DNA from: VAZQ01 sp963753575
GTDB taxonomy: Bacteria > Pseudomonadota > Alphaproteobacteria > Rhizobiales > Xanthobacteraceae
Reading direction: 5' to 3'
Assembly (NCBI GenBank): GCA_963753575.1
Contig: CAVWCR010000003.1
Coordinates: forward strand, 310,001 to 374,000
Length of the DNA: 64,000 nt
Both the position numbers and the translations under genes were made by a program. The notes under the pieces are model-generated. The model worked only from the letters and a program-made list of their open reading frames with translations. It made no database searches and was not told the origin of the DNA. Shown in pieces: positions 1 to 10,562 of this stretch (position 1 is the first letter of the stretch; every line of letters begins with the position of its first letter).

Positions 1-311
1 CCACGCTCGATCAGTTGCGCGAGCACTGGCCCGATTATCAATCGGCGGACGGCCACCTGCTCTACGCGCGTGCGCTTGCTGAAAGCGGACGGGAGGCCGA
101 GGCGCTCGACGAATACCGGGCGCTTGCCGACTACTATCCGGGCGCCGAAGCGCGGGTGCGTTTTGCAATGCTGCTGCGGAAGCACGGTCATGACGCCGAG
201 GCAAAGCGGCTGTGTGCCGACGTGCTCACCCAGATGCGGCGCTCTCCAAAATACGTTCGGAAGGCGCAGGCCGAGTGGATCGCGGCAGCCGAGCGGGCGT
301 TGCGCGCCTGA
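1..311 (+). CDS. TPR-type hypothetical protein, 3' end only
   Basis: The reading frame is already open at the left edge (codons start at base 3) and stops with TGA at 309-311, so only about the last 100 residues are visible. They contain alternating small/aromatic helices typical of tetratricopeptide repeats, for example YARALAESGREAEALDEYRA followed by a second repeat around ARVRFAMLLRKHGHDAEA. A TTG at 15 could be mistaken for a start, but coding continues upstream of it. The fragment resembles the divergent TPR proteins of unknown function found next to purL in related bacteria (family knowledge). No catalytic residues are visible; a role as a protein-interaction scaffold is only inferred. 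Confidence 0.6.
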   Translation, partial: TLDQLREHWPDYQSADGHLLYARALAESGREAEALDEYRALADYYPGAEARVRFAMLLRKHGHDAEAKRLCADVLTQMRRSPKYVRKAQAEWIAAAERALRA

Positions 312-430
312 TCCAGCATGCGACCGGGTGCCGTCTGCTGCGCTCATCCGCTGCCCAAAATATCGTGTGAATTAGGCCTTTCCGCCGCCAGCCCGTCTCG
401 CCTAAAAGGGGGCTCGCAAGGCCCTCCGCA

Positions 431-2650
<2,220 letters not shown>

Positions 2651-2908
2651 ATGGGTACGGAGACCGTCGCCATGGCCATGGACGCAGGCGAGATCGAACG
2701 GCTGATCAAGGCACGCATTCCGGACGCCGTGGTGACGATCCGCGACCTCGCCGGCGACGGCGATCACTACGCCGCGACCGTGATCTCGGCGTCGTTTCGC
2801 GGAAAATCGCGCGTCCAGCAGCACCAGATCGTCTATGAGGCGCTCAAGGCCGAAATGGGCGGGAAATTGCACGCCCTGGCATTGCAGACCGGCACCCCCG
2901 AGCAGTAA
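2651..2908 (+). CDS. BolA family protein
   Basis: A small BolA-fold protein of 85 residues; BolA proteins bind [2Fe-2S] clusters together with CGFS glutaredoxins and take part in iron-sulfur trafficking (family knowledge). Visible family signs are the N-terminal helix IERLIKARIPDA, a central acidic glycine segment DLAGDGDHYAATVIS, the strand FRGKSRVQQHQIVYEAL, and the HALAL end. The ATG at 2651 directly follows the purL stop; a second ATG at 2672 (MDAGEIERL) is closer to the usual family N terminus and is the likelier true start. The next gene is grxD, its expected functional partner, which strengthens the call. Confidence 0.92.
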   Translation: MGTETVAMAMDAGEIERLIKARIPDAVVTIRDLAGDGDHYAATVISASFRGKSRVQQHQIVYEALKAEMGGKLHALALQTGTPEQ

Positions 2909-2998
2909 CCTGGGGCAAAGTCCGGTCTGGCGCGGCCTGGATCGGCACACCACATTATTGGGCAGAGCTAGAGCCGGCGCACGCAGACAAGGCAGATC

Positions 2999-3331
2999 AT
3001 GAGCATCGACACATTCATCGACAACGAGGTCAAGAGCAACGACGTGGTGCTGTTCATGAAGGGCACCCCGCAGTTCCCGATGTGCGGCTTCTCGGGGCAG
3101 ATCGTGCAGATCCTCGATCACCTCGGCGTGAGCTATAAGGGTCTCAACGTGCTCGAATCCGACGACCTGCGTAACGGCATCAAGTCCTACTCCAACTGGC
3201 CGACCATCCCGCAGCTCTACGTCAAGGGCGAATTTGTCGGCGGATGCGACATCGTGCGAGAGATGTTCCAGGCCGGCGAGCTGCAGTCGCTGCTCAAGGA
3301 CAAGGGCGTGTCGGCGAAGGCCGAGGCCTGA
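2999..3331 (+). CDS. grxD: Monothiol glutaredoxin, Grx4/GrxD type
   Basis: A 110-residue thioredoxin-fold protein with the monothiol active site CGFS at residues 29-32, preceded by KGTPQFPM. These proteins bind a [2Fe-2S] cluster with glutathione and hand it on, often in complex with BolA. The cis-Pro region NWPTIPQLYVKGEFVGGCDI supplies the glutathione-binding surface. Length and motif order are complete. It lies 90 bp after the bolA homologue on the same strand, so the pair forms a compact iron-sulfur handling unit behind purL. The start ATG at 2999 is supported by family alignment; the upstream sequence GGCAGATC is only a weak ribosome-binding site. Confidence 0.96.
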   Translation: MSIDTFIDNEVKSNDVVLFMKGTPQFPMCGFSGQIVQILDHLGVSYKGLNVLESDDLRNGIKSYSNWPTIPQLYVKGEFVGGCDIVREMFQAGELQSLLKDKGVSAKAEA

Positions 3332-3355
3332 GTTTCATAGCGTTGGCATCTCGGT

Positions 3356-3484
3356 TGTCGTCCCGGACGCGCCAAAGGCGCGACCCGGGACCCAGTCTTT
3401 TTTGTTTTTTCTTGGATAGATCTATGGATCCCGGCTCACGCTTCCGCGGGCGAGCGCCCGCGGTTGCGGGCCGGGATGACGACG
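3356..3484. repeat. Palindromic intergenic repeat after grxD
   Basis: Two inverted arms flank a T-rich centre. The left arm starts GTCGTCCCGGACGCG and contains a GCGCC-AAA-GGCGC stem; the right arm ends GGGCCGGGATGACGAC. The outer ends pair as GTCGTCCCGG with CCGGGATGACGAC. This is the style of dispersed palindromes seen between genes in Bradyrhizobium-like genomes (known pattern). The T-rich run CTTTTTTGTTTTTTC at 3397-3411 directly after the left hairpin could also terminate the purL-bolA-grxD transcript. Confidence 0.6.
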
Positions 3485-3580
3485 TTTGAAGTTGCGCGCG
3501 GTGCTCTCGTTTCCCTGTTGAGGTTGCAGCGCCAAGCCTTGTAGGCTTGCGCCAACGAACACCAAATTCGGGGAAACGCC

Positions 3581-5563
3581 ATGGGCCAAGGGCTCGCGTA
3601 TCAAGCGCTTGCGGGCGCCGCAGCGGTTGGCGCCTTTCTGACCACCACCTCGGCGCAGGCCAGGCTCACCGAGCTCAAGCTCGGTGCGCCGGAGCCGTTC
3701 GTGGAAAGCCGCGCCTTCGGCGACACCGGCCCCTATGTGCGCATCAAAGGGGTCGCGCGCGGCGAGCTTGATCCCGCTACTCCCGAGCATGCCGCCATCG
3801 TCGGTCTGGACAAGGCGCCGCGCAACGCCCGCGGCATGGTCGAGTACGAGGTCGACGTTTTCATTCTGCGTCCGGCCGATCCCGCCAAGGCCAACGGCAT
3901 CCTGTTCTACGAGGTGCTCAACCGCGGCAACAAGCAGCTCGGCCAGCGCCTGCACGATCTCGTCGGCGGCAACGCGGCGGTGCTCAATGATCCGAAGACG
4001 CCCGAGCACGCCGGCAATGGCTTCCTGTTCGAGCGCGGCTACACGGTGATGTGGTCGGGTTGGGATCCCGATGTTCCGAAGCGCAACGCCACCATGGGCG
4101 CACGCTTTCCGGTCATGTTGGAGAACGGCAAGCCGCTGGTGCGTCGCGTCAGGGAAGAGTTCCAGGTCGGCAAGCGCAGACCCGCCGATGCGGAAACGGC
4201 GCGGCTGCATTATCCGGCCGCCACGACCGACAAGACCAATGCGCGGCTCACCATGCGGACGCGCGAATCCGACAATCGTGCCGAGATAGCGCACGAGCAG
4301 TGGGAATTTGTCGACGCACGCTCGATCAGGCTCCTGCCGAAGGGCACCAAACTCGCGCCGCTCGCCATCTACGAGCTGTTCTATGAGGCGGCCGCGCCAA
4401 AGGTTGTCGGCATCGGCTTTGCGGCGACGCGTGATCTGGTCTCTTTCCTGCGCTACGAGAGCGCTGATGAAAAGGGTGCGGCCAATCCGCTCGCGTCAGG
4501 TATCCGCCACACCATGGCGTTCGGTGGCTCGCAGAGCGGCCGCTACCTGCGCCACTTCATCGAGCTCGGCATGAACCGGGATGCGCGCGGGCGCCGCGTC
4601 TTCGACGGCGTGTTCGCGCACACCGCAGGGGCTGGAAAAGTATTCGGCAATCACGTGTTCGCCGAGCCCGACCGCACCTTCACGCAGCACGAGGACCATC
4701 TCTATCCGGAGAACTGGTTCCCGTTCAGCACTGCGCAAACGACCGATCCGTTTTCCGGCAAGACCGGCTCGCTGTTGCGCGGCGATGGCAGCGACCCGCT
4801 TCTGATCCTGACCAACACCTCGACCGAGTATTGGCAGAAGGGCGCTTCCCTCCTCACCATGGACCCGCTCGGCAAGCACGATCTCGCGCTGCCTGCGACC
4901 TCGCGCGTCTACATGATCGCCGGCACCCAGCACGGCGGGCGCGCCGGCCTCAAGCCCAGGCGTGGCGTCTGCGCCAATCCAAGCAATCCGCACAGCCCAG
5001 GACCGGCGCTGCGCGCGCTCGTGGTCGCGCTCGAGAACTGGATCACCAAGGGCATTGCGCCGCCCGCGAGCCGCGTGCCCACGCTCGCGGCCGGCAATGC
5101 GGTCGGGTATGCGGCGGCGAAGATGCCAAAGGTGAAGGATTTCGTGGTCGTGCCAAACGGCAACCGCATCGATGCGCCGGCCGACTGGATCGAGGGCGCG
5201 TCCGCTTCGAACACCTACACGACGCTGGTGTCGGCCGTGGACGCTGACGGCAACGAGGTTGCCGGCATCAAGCTGCCGCCGATCGCGGTGCCGGTCGCGA
5301 CCTACACGGGCTGGAATGTGTACAAGAAGGAGCCGGGCGAGCTGTGCGACCGCGACGGCTCTTACATTCCGTTCGCCAAGAGCAAGGCCGGGCGCGAGGC
5401 GGTAGGCGATCCGCGGCCTTCGCTTGAAGAGCGCTACGGTACGCGCGCCGGCTATGTGGTGAAGGTGAAGGCGGCCGCCGACGCGCTCGTCGCCGAGCGG
5501 CTGTTGCTGCCGGCCGATGCCGAAGCCTATGTGAAGGCGGCCGAGACGAGCGACCGGTTCTGA
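3581..5563 (+). CDS. Secreted alpha/beta-hydrolase-domain protein
   Basis: A 660-residue protein with an N-terminal signal peptide ending near TTTSAQA (about residue 26), so it is probably periplasmic. The body matches the large alpha/beta-hydrolase-domain family of unknown substrate: an FYEVLNRGN segment, the nucleophile-like motif GGSQSGRYLR around residue 311, and GTQHGG further on as a candidate catalytic histidine site. Length is normal for the family. The start ATG at 3581 sits shortly after a GGGAAACG sequence. It stands alone between the repeat after grxD and a long palindrome before rpsD. Esterase activity is inferred from the fold only. Confidence 0.75.
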   Translation: MGQGLAYQALAGAAAVGAFLTTTSAQARLTELKLGAPEPFVESRAFGDTGPYVRIKGVARGELDPATPEHAAIVGLDKAPRNARGMVEYEVDVFILRPADPAKANGILFYEVLNRGNKQLGQRLHDLVGGNAAVLNDPKTPEHAGNGFLFERGYTVMWSGWDPDVPKRNATMGARFPVMLENGKPLVRRVREEFQVGKRRPADAETARLHYPAATTDKTNARLTMRTRESDNRAEIAHEQWEFVDARSIRLLPKGTKLAPLAIYELFYEAAAPKVVGIGFAATRDLVSFLRYESADEKGAANPLASGIRHTMAFGGSQSGRYLRHFIELGMNRDARGRRVFDGVFAHTAGAGKVFGNHVFAEPDRTFTQHEDHLYPENWFPFSTAQTTDPFSGKTGSLLRGDGSDPLLILTNTSTEYWQKGASLLTMDPLGKHDLALPATSRVYMIAGTQHGGRAGLKPRRGVCANPSNPHSPGPALRALVVALENWITKGIAPPASRVPTLAAGNAVGYAAAKMPKVKDFVVVPNGNRIDAPADWIEGASASNTYTTLVSAVDADGNEVAGIKLPPIAVPVATYTGWNVYKKEPGELCDRDGSYIPFAKSKAGREAVGDPRPSLEERYGTRAGYVVKVKAAADALVAERLLLPADAEAYVKAAETSDRF

Positions 5564-5574
5564 GCGGCCGGGCG

Positions 5575-5739
5575 TGTAGGGTGGGCAAAGGCGATGACAC
5601 TGCTTCTCCGCCCGGCAGAACCTATCGTGCGCCGTGCCCGCCGCGTTCTCGTGATACGCCTTGACGTATGACGGCGGGCACGGCGCACGATAGTCTTTGC
5701 TCTGGAGAAGGGCCGTGCCACCGCCTTTGCCACCCTACA
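5575..5739. repeat. Long palindrome between convergent genes
   Basis: A large interrupted palindrome. The core is a perfect 22-bp inverted repeat, CTATCGTGCGCCGTGCCCGCCG at 5622-5643 pairing with 5672-5693. Outside it, TGTAGGGTGGGCAAAGGC at 5575 pairs with GCCTTTGCCACCCTACA ending at 5739. It lies between the convergent hydrolase gene and rpsD, so in RNA it would fold on either strand and could act as a bidirectional terminator. The outer motif is the style of a repeat common in Bradyrhizobium-like intergenic regions (known pattern). Confidence 0.75.
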
Positions 5740-5757
5740 AGCGACGAGCTGACCGGA

Positions 5758-6375
5758 TCAGCGCGAGTAGTACTCGACCACGAGGTGCGGTTCCATCTGG
5801 ACCGGGTAGGGCACCTCGGTGATGGCGGGAATGCGCGCAAGCTTCGCCGTCATCTTGGTGTGGTCGACATCGATGTAGTCGGGCACGTCGCGCTCGGCGA
5901 GACCGGTCGCCTCCAGCACCAGGGCGAGCTGCTTCGACTTCTCGCGCACCTCGATATTTTCGCCGACCTTGACCCGATAGCTCGCGATCGTCACGCGGCG
6001 GCCGTTCACCGCGATATGGCCGTGGCTGATGAACTGACGGGCCGCGAACACGGTGGGGACGAACTTGGCGCGGTAGATCACGGCGTCGAGCCGCCGCTCG
6101 AGCAGGCCAATCATGTGCGCGCCGGTGTCGCCCTTGAGGCGGCGTGCCTCAGCGTAGATGCCGCGGAACTGCCGCTCGGTCACGTTGCCATAGTAGCCGC
6201 GCAGCTTCTGCTTGGCGCGCAGCTGCACGCCGTAGTCGGAGAGCTTGCCTTTGCGGCGCTGACCGTGCTGGCCGGGGCCGTATTCGCGGTGATTGACGGG
6301 GCTCTTCGGGCGGCCCCACACGTTCTGGCCCATGCGGCGATCGATCTTGTACTTCGCCTGGTGGCGCTTGGTCAT
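5758..6375 (-). CDS. rpsD: 30S ribosomal protein S4
   Basis: Primary 16S rRNA-binding protein that nucleates small-subunit assembly and in many bacteria also represses its own operon. The 205 residues are complete for the family. The N-terminal helical domain contains NHREYGPGQHGQRRKGK, and the S4 RNA-binding domain follows at about residues 94-155 (RRLDAVIYRAKFVPT, then FISHGHIAVNGRRV). The C terminus PYPVQMEPHLVVEYYSR is the usual alphaproteobacterial end. It is a standalone gene here, as in many alphaproteobacteria, with a 5' region of about 200 bp before the next gene. Confidence 0.98.
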   Translation of the reverse strand: MTKRHQAKYKIDRRMGQNVWGRPKSPVNHREYGPGQHGQRRKGKLSDYGVQLRAKQKLRGYYGNVTERQFRGIYAEARRLKGDTGAHMIGLLERRLDAVIYRAKFVPTVFAARQFISHGHIAVNGRRVTIASYRVKVGENIEVREKSKQLALVLEATGLAERDVPDYIDVDHTKMTAKLARIPAITEVPYPVQMEPHLVVEYYSR

Positions 6376-6587
6376 CGCGTCCTCAAAAAGTTAAGGGTTG
6401 AGGATCGCGCCCTCCTCTGTTCCGGCGGGGCCGGAACCGACAGGTGCTGCGCCGAAGCGACGGGCAGCACCGCGGGTCGCGAAACGCCGCCGGCCAAAAG
6501 GCCTGCACGGCGCGCGGTTTCTAGGCGCAAAGGGGGGTTAAGTCAAATTGGGGGCGGTCCGGGCCCTTGGTGCGACGCCCGGCTGGC

Positions 6588-6923
6588 TCAGCCGGCCTGT
6601 TCCGAGCCCAGCTCCTGGTAGACGTCGACCTCGACGGCGCCGGCGAACATCGAGCGCCACGCCATGAGATAGGCCTGAATCCGCGGGTCGCTGGCGAGCT
6701 TCTGGCGATTGAGCTCCAAAGCCTCGTGGGTCTCGTATTCGATCTCCTGCATGATGCGCTTGGGGTCGTCCACGTTCTGCAGCAGGCGAACACGCTTGCC
6801 GCCAAAGGCCGCAATGAAGGGCCGACCCGCCTTCACCATCGACGCGAGCTGGGAGGCGTCCCCGGTTGGCAGGGTGAATTTGAACTGCAGAATGCGCCGG
6901 ACCGTCGTCGTCCCATTTGCCAT
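6588..6923 (-). CDS. Conserved hypothetical protein, 111 aa
   Basis: A 111-residue soluble protein with no signal peptide or membrane segment. The pattern of an N-terminal strand (VRRILQFKFTLP), a helix, a short strand (FGGKRVRLLQNVDD), a long helix and a final strand (AVEVDVYQELG) would fit a small alpha/beta dimeric barrel, but this is a guess from secondary-structure rhythm. I do not recognise the family. It lies between rpsD and murI on the same strand. The ATG at 6923 is preceded on its strand by GAGGGCCGACGCG, a plausible weak ribosome-binding site. No function is assigned. Confidence 0.6.
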   Translation of the reverse strand: MANGTTTVRRILQFKFTLPTGDASQLASMVKAGRPFIAAFGGKRVRLLQNVDDPKRIMQEIEYETHEALELNRQKLASDPRIQAYLMAWRSMFAGAVEVDVYQELGSEQAG

Positions 6924-6968
6924 CGCGTCGGCCCTCGTGTCGCAAGCAGAATTGCCTTCGACACGATG

Positions 6969-7796
6969 TTACCGGGTTATGCGCGCAAGTCCAAAGCGGG
7001 CCAGCGCCGTGGCCAGCGTCTCCGACGGGAGGGTGCCGGAGGTGAACACGATCTGCGCCGGCGGGCCTTCGGATGCCGTCGGTGGTCCGATCAGCTCCAC
7101 CACCCGGCGCGCGATCGCGGGCGCCGGGTCGATGAAGCTCACCGGCCAGGGGGCGAGCCGCTCCAGGCGGGCGAGCAGCAACGGAAAGTGCGTGCAGGCG
7201 AGCACCACCGTGTCGGTGCGCCGGCCGCCTTCATCGACGAAGCAGGGTCCGATCTCCCGCGCGATTGAGCTGTCGTCGGCGGGCTCGCCGCGCAGCTCGG
7301 CCTCCCCCATCGCTGCAAGCCGCGCCGAGCCGACGAGCGTGACGTCCGCCCCGTTCGCGAAGTCGCGAATGAGCGCGCGGGTGTATTCGCGCGAGACTGT
7401 TCCCTCGGTGCCGAGCACGGAAACGCGCTTGCTGCGCGAGGCCGCGCACGCCGGCTTGATCGCCGGCACGGTGCCGACGAACGGCACCGTAAAGCGCGCG
7501 CGCAGATGCGGCAGCACCAGGGTGGAGGCGGTGTTGCAGGCGATCACCACGAGGTCGGGCCGATGCCGTTCGATCAGGTCGCCGACCAGCGGCACCATAT
7601 GGGCCACGAGCTCGGCCTCGGCGTGCGCACCGTAGGGAAAGAACGCATCGTCGGCGACATAAACAAAGCGTGCGTCCGGCCGCGCGGCCCCGACCTCACG
7701 GAAGACCGTGAGGCCGCCAAGGCCGGAATCGAGAACGAGGATGGTCAGAGGCTCGGGCACGGCGTGGTTGGTACGCAAAGTGCCGCGCCGCCGCAA
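6969..7796 (-). CDS. murI: Glutamate racemase
   Basis: Cytosolic, cofactor-independent racemase that makes D-glutamate for peptidoglycan. The N-terminal active-site signature LVLDSGLGGLT covers residues 20-30. The two catalytic cysteines are visible in IACNTAST (Cys87) and LACTHFPLL (Cys201), each with its following Asn-Thr or Thr-His pair. The length of 275 is normal; the first 12-14 residues (MRRRGTLRTNHA) look like extra sequence, and a GTG start at the VPEPLTI position would give a more usual N terminus. It lies upstream of the small hypothetical gene and rpsD on the same strand. Confidence 0.95.
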   Translation of the reverse strand: MRRRGTLRTNHAVPEPLTILVLDSGLGGLTVFREVGAARPDARFVYVADDAFFPYGAHAEAELVAHMVPLVGDLIERHRPDLVVIACNTASTLVLPHLRARFTVPFVGTVPAIKPACAASRSKRVSVLGTEGTVSREYTRALIRDFANGADVTLVGSARLAAMGEAELRGEPADDSSIAREIGPCFVDEGGRRTDTVVLACTHFPLLLARLERLAPWPVSFIDPAPAIARRVVELIGPPTASEGPPAQIVFTSGTLPSETLATALARFGLARITR

Positions 7797-7829
7797 CCGG
7801 GCGCGCCGTTCGAAAGCGGGGTCGGATAA

Positions 7830-8492
7830 CTATGCCGGCGCCGGCGTGATCAGATCGAGCTGTGGCCGCTCGGTCCGAATGGGAACGGCGGGCGGTGGCT
7901 CCTGTGCCGCGAAGGCGGCGGGCGTGGGCGCGACAAGATCGAGCTGCGGCCGCTCGGTCCGTGCCGGCGGCTGCTGCACTGCCTGCGCCACCGCGCGCTG
8001 CTGTCGCGGCATCACCAGCCCGCTCAGCACGGTCGCGGTCACGAGCAGGATTGCGGCAAGATTGCCGTCCCACATGGTGTTGAAGGCGGCGGCGCCCAGC
8101 GCATAGGCCCAGAACGGAAACAGCAGCGTCGATACCAGCGCGTTGGTCACCCACGCATCGCCTTCCTCGCGCACGTACCAGACGAACAGGGGCACCAGGA
8201 CGATGCCAACGGCGAGCGCTCCCTGCGCGACCGTCGTCACCGGCAAGCCCGCCATGGTTGCGCTCGCGCCGCCAGTCTGCATGGCCTGCTGCAGGATCGC
8301 GTTGATGATAATGAAAAACGCGAGCACCTCGCCCGGGAGATATTTGGCGGTTCGCTCGAGATAGTTGTCGGGCGCTCGCGCCGGCTCGCTGCGCCGGTCG
8401 GCGCGGCTCTGCCCCGGCGCTGCCCCCGTATCCATGCTGGCTTGCCTCGGCAGGCGCACGAGACGGCCCATGATTGCCTCCACGCCCGCCAT
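7830..8492 (-). CDS. Hypothetical membrane protein with repeated C-terminal motif
   Basis: A protein of about 220 residues if translation starts at the ATG at 8492; the frame is open further upstream to 8735, but that extension looks noncoding. A helix-rich core holds about four membrane segments: around GEVLAFFIIINAILQQ, VAQGALAVGIVLVPLFVWYV, ALVSTLLFPFWAYALGAAAF and NLAAILLVTATVLSGLVM. The C-terminal tail is hydrophilic and carries two near-identical copies of RTERPQLDL, each followed by a Pro/Ala stretch. I do not recognise a named family. It lies between murI and purB on the same strand, without obvious functional linkage to them. Confidence 0.55.
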   Translation of the reverse strand: MAGVEAIMGRLVRLPRQASMDTGAAPGQSRADRRSEPARAPDNYLERTAKYLPGEVLAFFIIINAILQQAMQTGGASATMAGLPVTTVAQGALAVGIVLVPLFVWYVREEGDAWVTNALVSTLLFPFWAYALGAAAFNTMWDGNLAAILLVTATVLSGLVMPRQQRAVAQAVQQPPARTERPQLDLVAPTPAAFAAQEPPPAVPIRTERPQLDLITPAPA

Positions 8493-8691
8493 GTGTCGCG
8501 GGCCCCCCGGAAGATCAGACTGACGAACGCAACCTGACAAACAGGACCCGATGAACGCGACCCGACGAACGTAGTGCCTCGCGCGACCAGCCCAAGAGCC
8601 CGCCAAGAGGGGACGGCCGATCGAACCTACAGGTATCCTGACACTAGGGGGTGCGGCAGAGTCGAGCAAGGTCGGGACGGTACACCCAAGC

Positions 8692-10002
8692 TCAGCTATC
8701 CACGGTAAACACACGTTGGAAGATCGTATCCACATGCTTGAGGTGATAGCCCAGGTCGAAATTGGCCTTCAGCTCGGCCTGCGTCAGGTGCTTGCGCACG
8801 GTCGGGTCGGCGGCCAACAGCGACAGGAAATCGCCCTCGCCGCGCCAGGCCTGCATGGCGTGCTGCTGCACGACCCGATAGGCCTCCTCGCGCGACAGCC
8901 CCTTTTGCGTGAGCGCAATGAGCACCCGCTGGGAATGCACGAGCCCGCCCAGACGGGCGAGGTTCTTCGCCATGTTCTGCGGATAGACCACGAGCTTGTC
9001 GATCAGCCCGGTGAGGCGTGCCAGCAGAAAGTCGAGCGTGACGGTCGCGTCGGGACCGATCATGCGCTCGGCCGAGGAATGCGAAATGTCGCGCTCGTGC
9101 CAAAGCGCCACGTTCTCCAGCGCCGGCATCACATAGGCGCGCACCATGCGGGCGAGCCCGGTGACGTTCTCCGACAGCACCGGGTTGCGCTTGTGCGGCA
9201 TGGCGGAAGAGCCCTTTTGCCCTTCGGAGAAATATTCCTCCGCCTCCAGCACCTCGGTGCGCTGCAGGTGGCGGATCTCGACCGCCAGCCGCTCGGCCGA
9301 GGACGCGATCACGCCCAGCGTCGCGAAATACATGGCATGGCGGTCGCGCGGAATGACCTGGGTCGAGACCGGTTCGACCTTGAGGCCCATCGCCTTGGCG
9401 ACATGCGCCTCCACGCGCGGGTCGACCTGCGCGAAAGTGCCGACCGCGCCCGAGATCGCGCAGGTCGAGACCTCGTCGCGCGCGGCGATGAGGCGCGCCT
9501 TGGCACGCGCGAACTCGGCGTAGGCATAGGCAAGCTTGAGCCCGAACGTCGTGGGCTCGGCGTGGATGCCGTGCGAGCGGCCGATGGTGGGCGTGAGCTT
9601 GTGCTCGAGCGCGCGGCGCTTGAGCGCGGCAAGGAGCTTGTCGAGGTCGGCGATCAGGATATCGGCGGCGCGCTTGAGCTGTACGTTGAAGCAGGTGTCG
9701 AGCACGTCGGACGACGTCATGCCGGAGTGCAGGAAGCGCGCTTCCGGCCCGACGATCTCGGTGAGGTGGGTCAGGAAGGCGATGACGTCGTGCTTGACCT
9801 CGCGCTCGATCTCGTCGATGCGGCCGACGTCGAAGGTCGCGCCTTTGCCCTTGGCCCAGATCGTCTTGGCCGCCTCCTTCGGGATGACCCCAAGGCCGGC
9901 CATGGCATCGGCGGCGTGCGCCTCGATCTCGAACCAGATCCGGTAGCGCGTCTGCGGCTCCCAGATCGCGGCCATTTCGGGTCGAGTGTAGCGCGGGATC
10001 AT
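8692..10002 (-). CDS. purB: Adenylosuccinate lyase
   Basis: Cytosolic purine-biosynthesis enzyme that splits SAICAR and adenylosuccinate, releasing fumarate. The 436 residues have the usual length for the short bacterial form. The fumarase-superfamily signature SSAMPHKRNP is visible near residue 270, preceded by the flexible loop EYFSEGQKG. Other conserved segments are HSGMTSSDVLDT, where TSSD binds substrate, and GRSHGIHAEPTTFG with its catalytic histidine. The N terminus MIPRYTRPEMAAIWEP is standard and fixes the start at 10002. With purL in the same window it shows core purine functions, but the genes are far apart and on opposite strands. Confidence 0.98.
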   Translation of the reverse strand: MIPRYTRPEMAAIWEPQTRYRIWFEIEAHAADAMAGLGVIPKEAAKTIWAKGKGATFDVGRIDEIEREVKHDVIAFLTHLTEIVGPEARFLHSGMTSSDVLDTCFNVQLKRAADILIADLDKLLAALKRRALEHKLTPTIGRSHGIHAEPTTFGLKLAYAYAEFARAKARLIAARDEVSTCAISGAVGTFAQVDPRVEAHVAKAMGLKVEPVSTQVIPRDRHAMYFATLGVIASSAERLAVEIRHLQRTEVLEAEEYFSEGQKGSSAMPHKRNPVLSENVTGLARMVRAYVMPALENVALWHERDISHSSAERMIGPDATVTLDFLLARLTGLIDKLVVYPQNMAKNLARLGGLVHSQRVLIALTQKGLSREEAYRVVQQHAMQAWRGEGDFLSLLAADPTVRKHLTQAELKANFDLGYHLKHVDTIFQRVFTVDS

Positions 10003-10148
10003 GAGCGGCTTTCAGGGCGGCTTTCCATGCGAGAGCCGCGCTGTAGCAGATCGGCCGCGCAAGCTCAATTCGCGGCCGGCAAATTGCCGGTGGGAGACCG
10101 CGCTGGTAGGATTGCGCTGAGGCCTGTCGACGCGATGGTCCTGCGCCG

Positions 10149-10400
10149 CTACTTCTTGACTTCGTCAGGGTCGACGCGCGGCGTCGGCATTGGGCGCGCC
10201 GCGCGCAGCCGCTCCGGTGTCCAGAATTCGGTCAGGCTCTTTTCGTCCGGTTGCGTGCGCTGGGAATCGATCTGGCTGGCGTGCGGCGGGCTCGCAGGCG
10301 ACTGCTTTGGAGTCTGCTTGGGAGTTTGCTCCGCCATGGCTGTCACCGATGAGAGAATTGAGACAGCGCCGACGATCGTCGGCGCCAAGGTGGCCCGCAT
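10149..10400 (-). CDS. Small secreted protein sharing the protease leader motif
   Basis: An 83-residue protein with a signal peptide (MRATLAPTIVGAVSILSSV, predicted cut after AMA at residues 21-23). The mature part is Pro/Gln/Ser-rich and then carries SLTEFWTPERLRAARPMPTP. The same pattern occurs in the N-terminal region of the protease encoded just upstream, as SSLTNFWSREQQRSAKSMPV. No catalytic residues are present. It lies about 160 bp downstream of that protease on the same strand, so the two are likely related by duplication. A role as a free-standing propeptide, inhibitor or partner of the protease is inference. Confidence 0.6.
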   Translation of the reverse strand: MRATLAPTIVGAVSILSSVTAMAEQTPKQTPKQSPASPPHASQIDSQRTQPDEKSLTEFWTPERLRAARPMPTPRVDPDEVKK

Positions 10401-10562
10401 TGAATGCTCCTGCCAAATCCAGCTTGCTGCCGGCAGAGGTGGCTGTGGATGGGGGCCGATTCAAGGCGTGAGGCGCCTGGCGGCACGGTTAAGCCGGCCC
10501 TTTTGGCGGTACGGTCAATTAACTTTTGGTCATGATCGTGTCGCGCCCCGCAATCCTCTCGG

